64,000 nucleotides of DNA from Agelaius tricolor (taxonomy: Eukaryota; Chordata; Aves; Passeriformes; Icteridae), in the NCBI GenBank assembly GCA_023055355.1, contig JALJCS010000004.1:15406001-15470000 (forward strand). The letters run 5' to 3'. Of the stretch, positions 1 through 12,800 are shown piece after piece. The position numbers and the translations under genes are program-made. The notes under the pieces were generated by a model, which saw only the letters and a program-made list of their open reading frames with translations, was not told the DNA's origin and did not search any database. Numbering within the stretch: the first letter of the stretch is position 1; every line of letters starts with the position of its first letter.

Positions 1-3000
1 TCAGGTGTCAAGAATGGCACAGGGATAACAGAGCTTTTCTGCTGGAGGAGAGAGAGATGTATTAGGTGACTCCTTGGAATTCCTTCTACCCCTTTATTTA
101 TTGTACCAGAGGTAAATGAAATGCCATCTGAAAATGGTAGAAGCTCAAAGCCTATTTGGTCTAGTCAGTTTAAAGCATGAATTTCTGCATATTTATTTTA
201 TTTCTTGGTTGAATTATCATCTCTTTTCCTTCCCTTCTCCTACTTGGCAGTATTTGATTTACTCCGTAACTATTCAGACACCATGCCCATGGATACCAAC
301 ATGCCTGTCCTAAAAGCTGGACTTCAGCAGTGATCTGGACAGCAATATATGTGACGATGTTTGATGTTAAAAACAGATGATAGATGTTAGAATGGCTAAC
401 TCTGTTTTATTTACTGTGGGTCAGTTTACACTGGAAGTTAGTTACACACAAAGCTAACATGAACTATTGTCATATATTAGTTACAAAAAAGATAAAAAAT
501 TAGATAAAATATTTCTATATTAATTTACTCACATGTAAAACTCATGTGACTAAAACTCACTGCTTGAAGTTTCCCTAATTTTAATAATTTTCTTCATAGT
601 TATTAAACCTGCCAGGAGATGAAATTACGTATAATTTTCATTCTTACAGTTGAAAGACTGCTAAATTCATGACAGTTTTCATGTCTTCACCAGAAAGCTC
701 TGCAGTGCTCTTCATGGAATCTTGCATTGACAGACAGGTACAGCTATGGTGGGGCTGACTAAATCACAAATACAGCAGTTGCAGCAAAGCAATCTAACAG
801 TGGATCTACCTGATTTGTGAAGAAGTGAATTACTCCTCTACCTTTTAAGAAATCTGCTTTTGGTGACCAATTTTTGATAACGTCATACACCTTCTTTGTA
901 TTTTTGCAAAAAGCCTGACTGCTATGGCAGCATCCCTTCCCGAAGTGAAGTTGTTTTACATTGTATTGATAATGATAGGTGTTAACATTGCAAGCAAAGT
1001 GGGATGATGTAGTCCTCTCAGGACTACTCTGCATCTTTTTAACTAGAGAAAGAACTTTCTGCTGTATTAATATAAACCAGCCAAAGTAATGTGAGAAACT
1101 GGAATTACTGCACTTTTAAATTATATGATATTTGTTCTTTAGGGAAAAAAATCCCAAGCACTATAATCCATGTAGGCTACTGTCTTCTGGTTCATCCTAG
1201 AAGATGAACTAGACTACGAGAAAACCTATCTTTTCAGCAAACAGCTATCAATGCTTTTATTTTTCTTAAAGTACAAATAGTAGAAGTGAAGTTTTTTTTT
1301 TTTATTAACTTGGTCTCTAGAGGTTTTGAATGTTCCTAGCCTGATGAAAGACTCAATTACTGTGTATGCATATGTTTGTCTTTTCTGTTCATTGTGGAAC
1401 AAAGAATTTCCTTGAAAGTATCTCTTGAGCTATTTTTTTGTATCTTAGCAGAGGCAGTAGATTTGAATAATTCAGTGGCATCAGCATGAGATAACTGCAG
1501 TTTGGCTGTGGACACATTTAAATTTCACATTTCATTTCAGTTTAGCATTGAAATTGCAAGGAAAATAACCCACTTTGAATTTTATGTTGAGCTGACAAAA
1601 ATATTCTAAAAATGGTGAACAATTTTGTGGAGGAAGAAAAAACATTAAAAGCTTTCCTGATTAAGTTCAAAGTATCACTGAAACATTTTAGCATAAAAAA
1701 TATTATTGTTGTTCATTGACAATATAATGAATTTTAATATATAATATAATAGATGTTATTATTTCAAGTATGTAAAAACCTACACTGTTGCATTGTGATA
1801 CTATGTCTGAAGTTGAAAAAACAAACCACTGTAAAAATTACACCTGTGGGCAATTTTTGGATACGTTGTTCCAGGCTACGTCCATGTCAGATTTTAGTGT
1901 TGTGTGATGCAGCACTTGTTAATAATGATTTAGCATTACGTCAGTGAAGTATGTCCTTATGTGTTTAGAAATTACATTCACATCTAAAGATAGAAGGGAA
2001 AAAGCAGGAATTGGGTTCTTGTAGAAACAGAGTTGTTAGAGACCAGGGGAGGCTGGTGAGTGATGTAGTTTTGAGGTAAAATTGCAGGATTATGCTTCAG
2101 ATTGTAATCTGCCGACATCCACCTGCATCTAGTGAAATAGGTACTTTCCTTGCTGAATCATTTCAGCAAGAGAACTTACGTTGCAGAAGGAAGACTCTAA
2201 AGATGAATTAATACATTTTTATCTTTCTGTGAGTTGCTGGTTTTGAGAAGGAAGAAAACATAGTGATCTTTGTGATTTAGAGGAGCTTAAAATTCCATTG
2301 TGTTTGCAATTTTTTGTTACAGTAGGAAGAATTCACATCCTCATGAAAAATCTAATTTGTCCAAGACATAAGCCTTGGAGAAACACTGCTGTCTATGCAC
2401 TCAGTTGATGCTTTACTGGTTTTGATACCCAAATTGTTCAAAAGATTCCTGTTTCACTCAGGTGACCAGATCTCTTCACAAAAATAATTTGCTATGATTT
2501 TATGTGAGACTAAAGGTGTTCAGATGGATTTTTACTATAGAGCTATAACTAATTAATACTGGTTTGGTGGGGGGTGGAGAGGGGCATAATAGAAAAGTAG
2601 AAAATAGAAACTCTCTGTTTTCTGTAGTACATGTATGCGAATGTATACATATATGAATGTTTGAAAAGAATGTGAACATGTGCAGATGTGTGCATTTCTG
2701 TATAGAGAGGTGTTTGCATACGTATATAGGAGTGTAGGTAGATAGAGGTACATAGACACAGTTGCAGTGGCAGAGTGCCATGCAGTTCTGAAAGTATGTG
2801 GTAACAAACTGTACCTATGTTTATTTTGAGCTCTCTCACTTCTAGAGCATTCTGTATTGCAACTTGAAATGATTGAAAAGGGAGTCGTAGTTTAAACTAG
2901 GTGAAATTAAAAGAAAATAAACCCAAACAAATCCAAACAGTGTAGATGTTTTGCCTTCTAGTACTTCAGCTTAAATATGATTGTGTTCTAAAGGTGGACC

Positions 3001-3672
3001 ATGCAATCTCAATGTTTGGGAATGTATAAATAAAATTAGAACATCTTACTGAATTGGATACATACTATTGTGTTTGTTATGGTAAACATGGGATCTGACA
3101 ACAGTAAAGACTCAAGATCACTAAGAAATAATGTATTCCAGTAACATTGAACAAAACCTTGAGAGTCTTAATATTGAAAAAAGTATGGAAGATGACTCAT
3201 ACGCAATATATGGGAAGAAACATATTTTACAAGTGTGTGAAATCTGATTGTTTCCTCATAATCAGTCTGAAGACAGAAGACAGTAACTATTCATCTCTTC
3301 TGACTTTATTCCCATGACAGAAATAATTCCCGTCTTTCTCTGTTCTTCCCAATTTTTTAATTCCTCTGGGGAGAAATAGAGTAAGACAATACAACTTTTA
3401 AAATATGGACGTGTTTATATAAATTATTTTAGTAATTTTTTCAGGAAATAATTTGTTTGTTCAACAAGCTAATAGGTTTTACATTGCAGCTTACTGCTTT
3501 GCAGCTGTCCACCAGCTGTGCCAGCTTTCTTTAACTTCTTGAGTGTTATGTTTTCTTCTTTTTTTTTTTTTACTGGATGTATTCTGAAGAAGGTACATTT
3601 TTCCTGCCATGTATGCACCAATCAAATGCAGTTATCAGTATACTATATTTTAATTTTTTTCCTTTTTAACAG
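1..3672 (+). other. SLC27A6 intron (upstream of first visible exon)
   Basis: AT-rich sequence with no coding exon recognised on either strand. The FATP segment that should precede KEGEK was looked for and not found. The short reading frames here have no family resemblance. No interspersed repeat was recognised, only homopolymer runs. Confidence 0.6.
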
Positions 3673-3867
3673 AAGGAAGGAGAAAAAAATCACAAAGTCC
3701 GACTAGCAGTTGGAAATGGAGTAAGAAATGATGTATGGAGGGAATTTTTGGATAGATTTGGTCCTGTCAAGATCTGTGAGTTCTATGGTGCTACTGAAGG
3801 AAACATTTGTTTCATGAACCACACAGGAAAAATTGGATCTGTTGGGCGCACCAATTTCTTCTATAAG
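3673..3867 (+). CDS. SLC27A6: SLC27A6 exon (probably exon 5)
   Basis: This exon has 65 codons and begins and ends on codon boundaries. A pyrimidine-rich tract plus acceptor AG lies at 3671-3672 and a GTGAGT donor follows 3867. It encodes [25 protein letters not shown] and the adenylate-forming-enzyme segment EFYGATEGN, which in this superfamily helps bind the AMP moiety. A second AG three bases downstream could shift the start by one residue without changing frame. No earlier exon of the gene was recognised in 1-3672. Confidence 0.92.
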
Positions 3868-6800
3868 GTGAGTATTTATTTACATTCTACTTTGTAGGAG
3901 TGATGAAAAATTGTGTTTCTTAGTTGTAGTGCAGTCCTAAGTCCAAGACAAATTTTCTAGCTTGGTTTTTGCAAGTTAGTTGATCCTCTGTAAAATCTTG
4001 GCACACAACACAACTGTACACTCAGCAGAAACACTGAGATTTTTTATAGAGTTCACAAGAGTCAAAAAGGCTTTGGCTCTCTTCTGAAAGCTTTGAGTAA
4101 TCTGACAGTTGCCAAGTATAGTTTCAGGTCTCTACTACATTAGAGGACAAAAGAAAAAGTTTGATTTATTTTAATACCTAAGAACTCCTCACCGCTGAAA
4201 TAAGACTACAAATTTCCTATTCTGATTTACTGTTCTACAAATTATAGTTAGAGATGTGTTTATATAGCATGTTAATATTGCATTCTGCTGTGTAAATATT
4301 TGGCATAAATGGGAATTAATAATAATTAATATATTGTAATAATTACATACAGTAGCATATAGACAGATACAAATTTAATAGATATTTTATACCTAGAGGC
4401 AAACTACATCTAGCCAGTATCAGTATTTAGAAATGTTAAAGATAACACAATACATATATAATCACTGTTGAGGTATTGTGACAGAGAATACTAGGCAAGA
4501 TTATTAATTTTAAAATGCTATACCCCTTTATCTACAGTCTAGAGTAGGTGTTTGCTGTGTTCTAGGCTACTGAAACTAGAAAAAAAACCCCATTCTGTAT
4601 TTTATCAGCTTTGAAAATGGCAGTCATATATTTTGGGGAGGAAGATTACATGTTATTTATATCACATATTATGACTCCTCCATCCTTCTGAGTAAATTAA
4701 GAATTTATTTATGCTTGAAATTCACAAGTGGACTTTTTCTTTTTGATCCTGTAAGGACAGTATTTTAAAAACAATTTGAAAGTCCCAAACAAAGTAACAT
4801 GTGTCCCAACCTTTAGCTAATAATATGAAAGATGTCTAGCTTTTTTGAAAGGAGATTGCATACTTACCATTGTGTTGCTATTTAAGCCAGTTTTTACTCT
4901 TCTTGAAATAAATAGTACCTCATGCATTGCCTGGAATTTTAAATTGAGTGATACCTATCTATATACAAGTCCTGTTGACTTAAATGACATTTGTGGCCCT
5001 TAGGAGAACTGATAGCAAAATGTCCCGACAAAACTTCTTAAAGGAATAATGTAAAACCATTGTTTGGAAATACAACAGAGGTATCCTCTGATACCATCTA
5101 AATAGGTTTCTAGGCAGCATATGTTCCAGGGTCCTCAGCTTCAGTACTCCATCACCACAGTACAGTCATTCCACAGACTGCTTTACACACTGGGGCCAGA
5201 GGAATTCTTCATTTCTTGTACAGAAACTCATCCTCCTTCAGAGGATTCTGGAACCACTCAGAAAACACCACAAGAGCTAGTGTGTTGCTCAGAAACCACA
5301 GAGAGCTCAGGAATTTAAGCAGCTGATACCACTGATTCTCTGTCCTACATGTCTGATGCTCCATTCAGTGACCATCCAATGCTGTTGGATATTTCCAGAA
5401 GGGTCCAGAACTGCTGCCAGAAATCAGAGATCTGGAATTTAGGGAGTAGTAAGTGAATCAGGAGCCTTACAGCTGATGTTAATTTTTGTTTCAGACTCTT
5501 CTAAGCCTGATGCCTTATAATATTCAAGATTTTGCATGTGTTCCAAACTTGAGTAAACTTGTTTTCAGTATTACAGAACTTTGGGCAGATTTTTGTCATA
5601 AGTCATTAACCTTTTGGAAATACCTTGTGAAGTCTACAGCAGATAAAGGTTAAAATTGAAACTACCTGCATATTTATTTAATAATTTGTATTTTTAATTA
5701 AATAATGTGTTGATTTTGCAAGTGACACTAAATACATATTTTAATAGCATACATAAGTTCATTTTTGCTTGTTTCAGACATTTGCTCTGGGAGGTTTTTT
5801 AATACATTTTGCAGCTTGCAGGTTACTAAACAATGCCTTCTGAAGTGTAGCTGTTGTTTGTTTTACTTCAGTCTAAATGACATCCACTAGACAACTAGTG
5901 ATATGTAAAGGAGAGCAGCATAATTTCTGATTTGTTGACTTGTGAAAAACCTTTGCTGAGGTTGGAAAGAAAATCTGTCTCCTGCTGTAAAGCAGACAAT
6001 GGCACAGACAAGGCCCAGCCACCCAATCACTAACATTTGTTGTTTCTTCAAATAAATGCTACAACATCTTTTGGAACATTCTCTTGACATGCAGGACAAC
6101 ATGAGATAATCTTTAACATGCTTTCTAGGGATTTCCTGAACACCTATTTCTAGAATAGAAAGAAACAGAACTGAGAAAGTTGGAAAAATAGATTTGTGTG
6201 TTCATATATGTGATATACTGAAAGAGAAGGAAGAAACTTGCTCCCTTCCTACAGCATAATTGCACAGCTTGCAACAAAGTAAATGCAGTACAAAGCCGCA
6301 TGGATACAAGTGTTGGGAGTATAGAGGGAATAATAGCAGAAAGTTTCAAAGGATAACATTTTTGAGGGGGGAGGGTGGGGGGAAAGGAAAAAAAATAGCG
6401 CATTCTGTTGTAGTGACAATGGCACAGTTTGTAAAGGTGCAATACAAAAATTACAGCTTTAAGTGGCAACCTGAGTTCTGAGTGAGCAAAGTAACTTTTC
6501 TACCAGTAACTGCTAAGGACTGGGGATAGATGCTTGTGATAAATATTAAGGTTCTACAGAACACATTTATTTTTATAAAAATATTAGAAGACATAAGGTA
6601 ATAGAAAGAAACAGATGAATGTTACAGCAGTTGGCAGAAGTCACTGTATTTAAGATGTTAACTAAAAGCAGGGCTCTTGTTTGCACTTCTTTCTTTTCAC
6701 ACTGTGTTCTTTATATAAGAGGGATTGGTTCATGTGCTTGAAAGCCTCCCTGTAGAATATGAATAAATCTTTCAATAAAGATGTTTACATAGAGTCAATG

Positions 6801-9800
6801 AACAGAAAAGTAGAAGCCTCTGAATAGCTTTTCAGCTGGTGAAACTTAAAATGTTTTACAAAAAATACAATGTCTTGATTAACACAGTAATATAATAAAT
6901 TACTGTTTAATCTTTACATCTGACATACATATGTGTCTAGGTAATGTTAATAATCAATTATGTTATATATGAAATACATTATGTGTGTATTTATATAGAT
7001 GTGATATGGGAAAAATCTTGAAGACCCTCAATTGTGTCTATCAATATATAAATCTCTTTCTTATACTGAAATAAATTCTGAGTGATGACAGACAACAAGG
7101 GAGCTTGGGATTAATGAGATCCAAGGAAGCTTATAAGATGGGCTAAAAATAACCCAGGCCACGCTCACCTGAAAAACATTATGCAAACAAACAAACAAAA
7201 ACAACCAAACTACAAAAACCCCACCCAAACTTTATTTGTAAATGTAATTTCTCATTATTTTAAGCAAAGATACTCAAAATATCACATGAATCCAAATCTC
7301 TTACACAAAACTGTAAAGATAAAAATCAGCTTTGAGCTGAGGAACATTTATATCTTATAACAAATCTTAAATAATTTCAGCATATAAAATGGCTTTCACA
7401 CAGCCATTCAGAATTAGTATTATGCACTTCTTCATGCAGTCACAGAACTTGTGGCAGAGGACAAATTATTTTGTTTAAAAATAAACAAAGTTAGTTTTAA
7501 GCAAATTGTAAAATCCTGGAAAATGGTTCAAAGGAAGAATACTGATGTGTAAAGCCAAGAAATGGATGCTCCTAAGTTCATTGGCCAATGAAAATTAATG
7601 TTGTTTCTTCTCCTTTTACTAATTTTGAGCAAAAATAATCTAAAATACTACAAGTATTTTCTAAAGTATTATATTTGTACATGTAATGATTCAGTTAATA
7701 TCAAACATAGCTTAAAATATTTGTTTCTTGGTCTTGTTTACTTTGGCTCACAAAGTTGTGTGGAGTACCTATGCGTCTGCTCTTTACAACGTAAATAAGG
7801 CATTTCAAGTATATTTTTAAAACTGTCTCTAAGATGTGATGACACTATGTTCTAACTTTTTTTTTTCTTACATTTCAGTTCTTAAAGATGCTTGAAACTA
7901 AATCTAGTACATGTAATGCTTTGTTTTCGAAACTGATATTCTCCAAGAGAATTCAAAAATACTTCACCTTTAAAACCAGTAATAAAAAGCTTGTGATCTC
8001 TATTTTCTGGTAAAGGTTCTCTGAGCATTCTCTGCAAGTTGAAATACTAGGAATGTCAAAACTACTTTCAAAACAATATTTAAATTCACATATTTCCAAT
8101 CAATTAAAAAATAAAACAGATGAGGGAAGATGGTATTAGATAACATCTGGGCAGCATAGTAGTAGTCAATGTTGCACATTAATGCGCTTTCAGTTTCAGC
8201 TTGCTAAATGATGCTTTTTGTTTGCTACATTATCTTGTGCTTCAGAGAGTAAGATGTAGATTAAAATGACGAATGTTGCATGCAGTACTCTGAGAAAATA
8301 ATATGGTAATGCTTCAACAGCTCAGGTCCTTGTCCCATTAGAATTTAAATAATGAGGCGAGCCAAATGTTAGTCTGTGCCCAGACTAAATGCTTTGCTGT
8401 GGGGCTTTCATTTTCTAGTATTTAATATGAAAAGCAAGCTGCTTAGAATCACAGAATGATTTAGCTTGGAAAAGACTTTTGTGCAGGCACAGCTGTTTGC
8501 ACAGACTATGCGTAGTTTCATTATGCATATTTAATACAAGATGTGGTTCTTTCTTTTAATTATGTGTTTTCATAATGATTATTTCAGAAATCTAATTGGA
8601 ATACACCTTGTTAATATTCTGAAGTTGTAGGCAAAAGAAGTTGTATACAACATAGTAATGTATAATAATAATCTCTCAGATACTGAATTACAGTTTCTGA
8701 GTGTTTTTAACAACTTGAAATAGTTCTTCATTCTTTCAGAGCTCAAAAACTGTATCTTGTCAAAATACTACTCTGTATGATGCATTATTTGCATGATGCA
8801 TTATTTTAAGCTATTCTAATCAGACACAAACCCAGTAACATTTAATTTTATACCATTTCATTCTTATTATTTATATTATTCCTTGCATTTGGTCATATTA
8901 AACCTATTGAAGTAATAAATATCAATGCAAAAAGAAAGAAAGTGAAGAAGAGTAGCATTTAAGGCAGGCAAAAAAAATAAGGCCCTCTTCCACTCTGTTC
9001 CTCAAGAAAAATCAATTCTTTTCTAATTGAGGCAAACTTTCTGGCCCTCAGATTCTTGACTTTGTTAAATTATTTAATCTGAAGTTAATAAAAATAATTA
9101 CCCTTCACTTAATTAAAATAGTGTTCCATTCTTGAATCATTACTTTATTTTGCTGGCTATGACCTTTTTCCTTTGATCAACTGTTAAAAATATCTTTTTG
9201 TTTCAGACTTAGGGTAGAAGAAAAACACAGTGCTGAACATTGAAAGGACTCAATGAACCTGTTTTGTCCATATGAGGCTGAAATTGTGGGATTCATGTTG
9301 CTCTTTATTAAGACTTCCTTGAGAAAAAATTATTTATTTAAAACAATATTTCAAATTAGGATAAAGATGCAACTCTTTGTCCGAGTTAGTGGCAGAAAAT
9401 GAAAGAGGTTATGTTTTAACATCCTACCCTTTACTTCAGTCACTTCCATATTATCCTCCTTAAGTTATATTGCATTTCTTTATTGTGAGGAGTGCAGGTT
9501 TATATTAATGTTTTATAAAATTGTTCTTCGATTGCCAAGAATTCTCAGGAGAAGATAATTACCTTGGTTTCACCAGTTGTTAAAGATTGCTGATACATTT
9601 CCTTTTGGGAAGGCAACATGGAATCCCAAGCAGGGCAAATTGCTCTTTAGAATAATAAAGAGACAATTTGGACCACTGCAAACACAGTATCACGGAATAG
9701 TATTAGGAAGTGTCTCTTAAAGGTCCAGTTTGTATTCCTATCACAGCAGAAAAATAAAGCAAAGTAATAGTCAGGTGCTGTATATTCAAGGAAAAAAAAA

Positions 9801-12800
9801 AAAAAAGAAAGAAGAAGAAGGGGAAAAAAAGTGTTGCACTTGCTAGTTTTGATAGTAGTATCTTGTCCTTCAGTTTGCTTGGAGCCATGGCAGGATGTAC
9901 CCTTCTGCTGGCGCTCAGTTCCCATCACCATACAGCAGCCTGAGAAGGCAAGAGGGAAGAGCTGAGGCTAGTTAAGCAACAGTAAAGCCCAACAGGAAGC
10001 AGATTTTCCTTTGTGAGGCCTTTCCCTTGCCAGCTGTTTTCAGTGCCAGAAGACCCCAAGAACACATCATATCAGCCACCACTATTAAATGTCACTTAAA
10101 TACTAGAGATAATGTTTCTATTATGCTGACTCACATTGTTCTTTCACTGATGATGTAGATCCCATAACTTACTTGTAAGAAAATTAACAAATGGACAGTT
10201 CTGTGTCTTCATTTACAAAACTTTTGATGCTGCTTACCCTCAGGAAATGACATAAATTTACATGCAGAGTATTTTCAGTTTTAAATGAAACTGCATTCTC
10301 CTTTCAGATGAGCAAGACTGGAGTACAGGTTTCCTTATGTGTATTTGCTGCCACCAGATGTCACTGTGTAGATGAGTAACTGATGACTTCTTCCCTTTTT
10401 TAGCTTTTTTTCCCATTTGATTTAATCAAGTATGATTTCCAAAAAGATGAACCAATTAGAAATAAGCATGGTTGGTGTGAAAAAGTTAAGAAAGGTAAGT
10501 ATATATTTTAATAGGATATTACAGCCTATTGTTTTTATAAAAATATTTCAGAGAGCTGTTTTAAGAAGCCTTGCTATTGTGTTACTGCAGTTTACCAAAT
10601 CAACTGTTACTTTTGCACTGAAAAAAAGCAATATGATTTTTGATCTCAGATAAAACAGCATTAAACATACCAGTACTGATATCAGAAGCACTCAGGAGAT
10701 CCTTGGATGTATTCACAGAAGAGTAGTGTTCAAAAGTGATGCTATGGCATTATCTTTGAATTTTTACATAGCGACATCTGTGTTTTTTAAAGGAGGTTAA
10801 CATAAGGAAATGGTTCCCTAAGAGATCTACAGGAAGATTAGAGCAAATGCTTTTTGATGAGAGATTAAGTGTTTCTGACTAGGTGATGTGATTTAGTGTA
10901 ATAATTAAAAAAAAAACAACCCAAAAAATGAAAAAAACCCAAAACTGCTTGATTATAGCTGTCCTAAAACTATTTACCAAAAATTGTGATTACACAATTT
11001 TTCAAAGCATTACCCACATACTGGAACATGTATTGAACTGTAGGAAGGTAACAGCTGAAACTGGAGGAAGAAAAACTCATATTAAAGGTCAGGCAGACAG
11101 CTTTAATGGGGAGCTGAAATAGAATTTTCAAAGGAGATATGATATTCTCTAACAGTTGGTAATAAAACATGGGCACTTTGAAGATGATATGTCACCAAAA
11201 GCTGAAATTTTATAGGAATTTATCTCTATGGATGCCAGACTGACCTGTGAGGGGAACACATGCTTTAATTAGACATGTGGTCTAATTTTTTCCAACTACA
11301 CCACTCAGTCTAATGAAAAGTATTATCTCTGTCTATAATCTTTGTCTTACCATGTCTTATTTCTTCAGAGCATTATGGCTGCAATGATACTACCAGTGAA
11401 CTAAATACTTCTACTTTAAACACTACCAGTTTATGGGAAAAAAAGGCACAGCTTTTTTTAAGGAGGCAGTCTTAAATTAAAAATTGTGCCTACTTTTGGA
11501 AGCATTTTGATATATTTTCATATTTATAATTCTTGTCTCTGTTACAAAGTAATGGAACTCTTAAGCTATATTGTTCAGAACCTGCTCCCAAAAAGGTTAT
11601 TTCATACAATTATTCCATACTCTGCAAACTAACACCATGGTACTCTACAAGCATAAGAGGATAATCCTTTCCCCTACTCTCCCTAATTTTTGAGGAAAAA
11701 AAGTGTGTTAAACTTTTGTATTTTACACCAAAAAGTAAACTGATGATGCTATATCACTTTAATGAATATGCTTAAGAAGTCACAGAATCACAGAATATTC
11801 TGAGTTGGAAGGGACACACAAGGATCAAATCAAACTCTTTAAGTGAATGGTCTCACATGGATTAAACCCACAAACTTGGTGTTATTAACACCAGGCTCCA
11901 ACCAAGTGAGGTAATTTCAGTGTTCTCAGAACTTCTTAAAAGAGATTAAATAGGAACACAGTGCCTGGGCTGAGCACCTACTTCTGATTAACACTAGTTT
12001 TTCATTAGGAAGCTGATAAAGCTGACAGTCATCATGGAAATTCAGTAACGTGTGGGGAGTCAATTCAATATGAACTTGAATGGTGCACTTTCAGAGGATT
12101 ATAACCTACTAGGGAGTTACAATAGATAGATGACCCTTCTGGGAGAAAACTGGTGAGCCACCAGGAAGAAATACAAATGACTGTGAATTTGTGTGGACAA
12201 TACTGTAAGTAATATTAATGTCAGGTACAGAAACGTCCAATGATATTTTGGGTTTATATTCTTTCAACTTCTCTGTATAGGTGAGGCTGGTCTTCTGATC
12301 TCCAAAGTCAATGCGAAGAACCCCTTCTTTGGTTATGCTGGCAATAAAAGACACACAGAAAAGAAATTACTCTGTGAGGTATTTAAGAAGGGAGATCTTT
12401 ATTTTAATACTGGAGATCTAATGGTTCAAGACCATGACAATTTTCTGTATTTTTGGGACAGGATTGGAGATACCTTCAGGTACAGTTACTGTTTCTTTTC
12501 AAATTTCTTAATTAAAAATACATAGAATGGAATAATGTGGTTGGATTTGTTTTCAACTGGAACTGTTCAATTTATTGCTATTGTGATGTAGTTTATAATG
12601 ACTCTGAAGTGGATGATGAAGGCTTAATTTTGTCACAGGTGTTCTGTGAGTAATATTCCTGTGGAATTGAATGATTCATTTTCAGAACAGTTTGCAGGAA
12701 TTCCAGCTCTTTGATCATGCTTTTCAATAAGCATATAACTAGTGATGGATTTGCTGTGAGCAAGGAAGTTGGATGCTGATGTGGACAAAAATGTATCAAA

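Noticed and set aside
1..3600. Search for the preceding SLC27A6 exon
   Set aside because: No segment encoding the expected FATP sequence before KEGEK with splice sites was found, so that exon is presumed upstream of the window.
11849..11914. Possible functional tRNA-Ile gene on the minus strand
   Set aside because: The stems and the A and B boxes are decayed and a CR1 tail is attached, so it is a SINE head and not a working tRNA gene.
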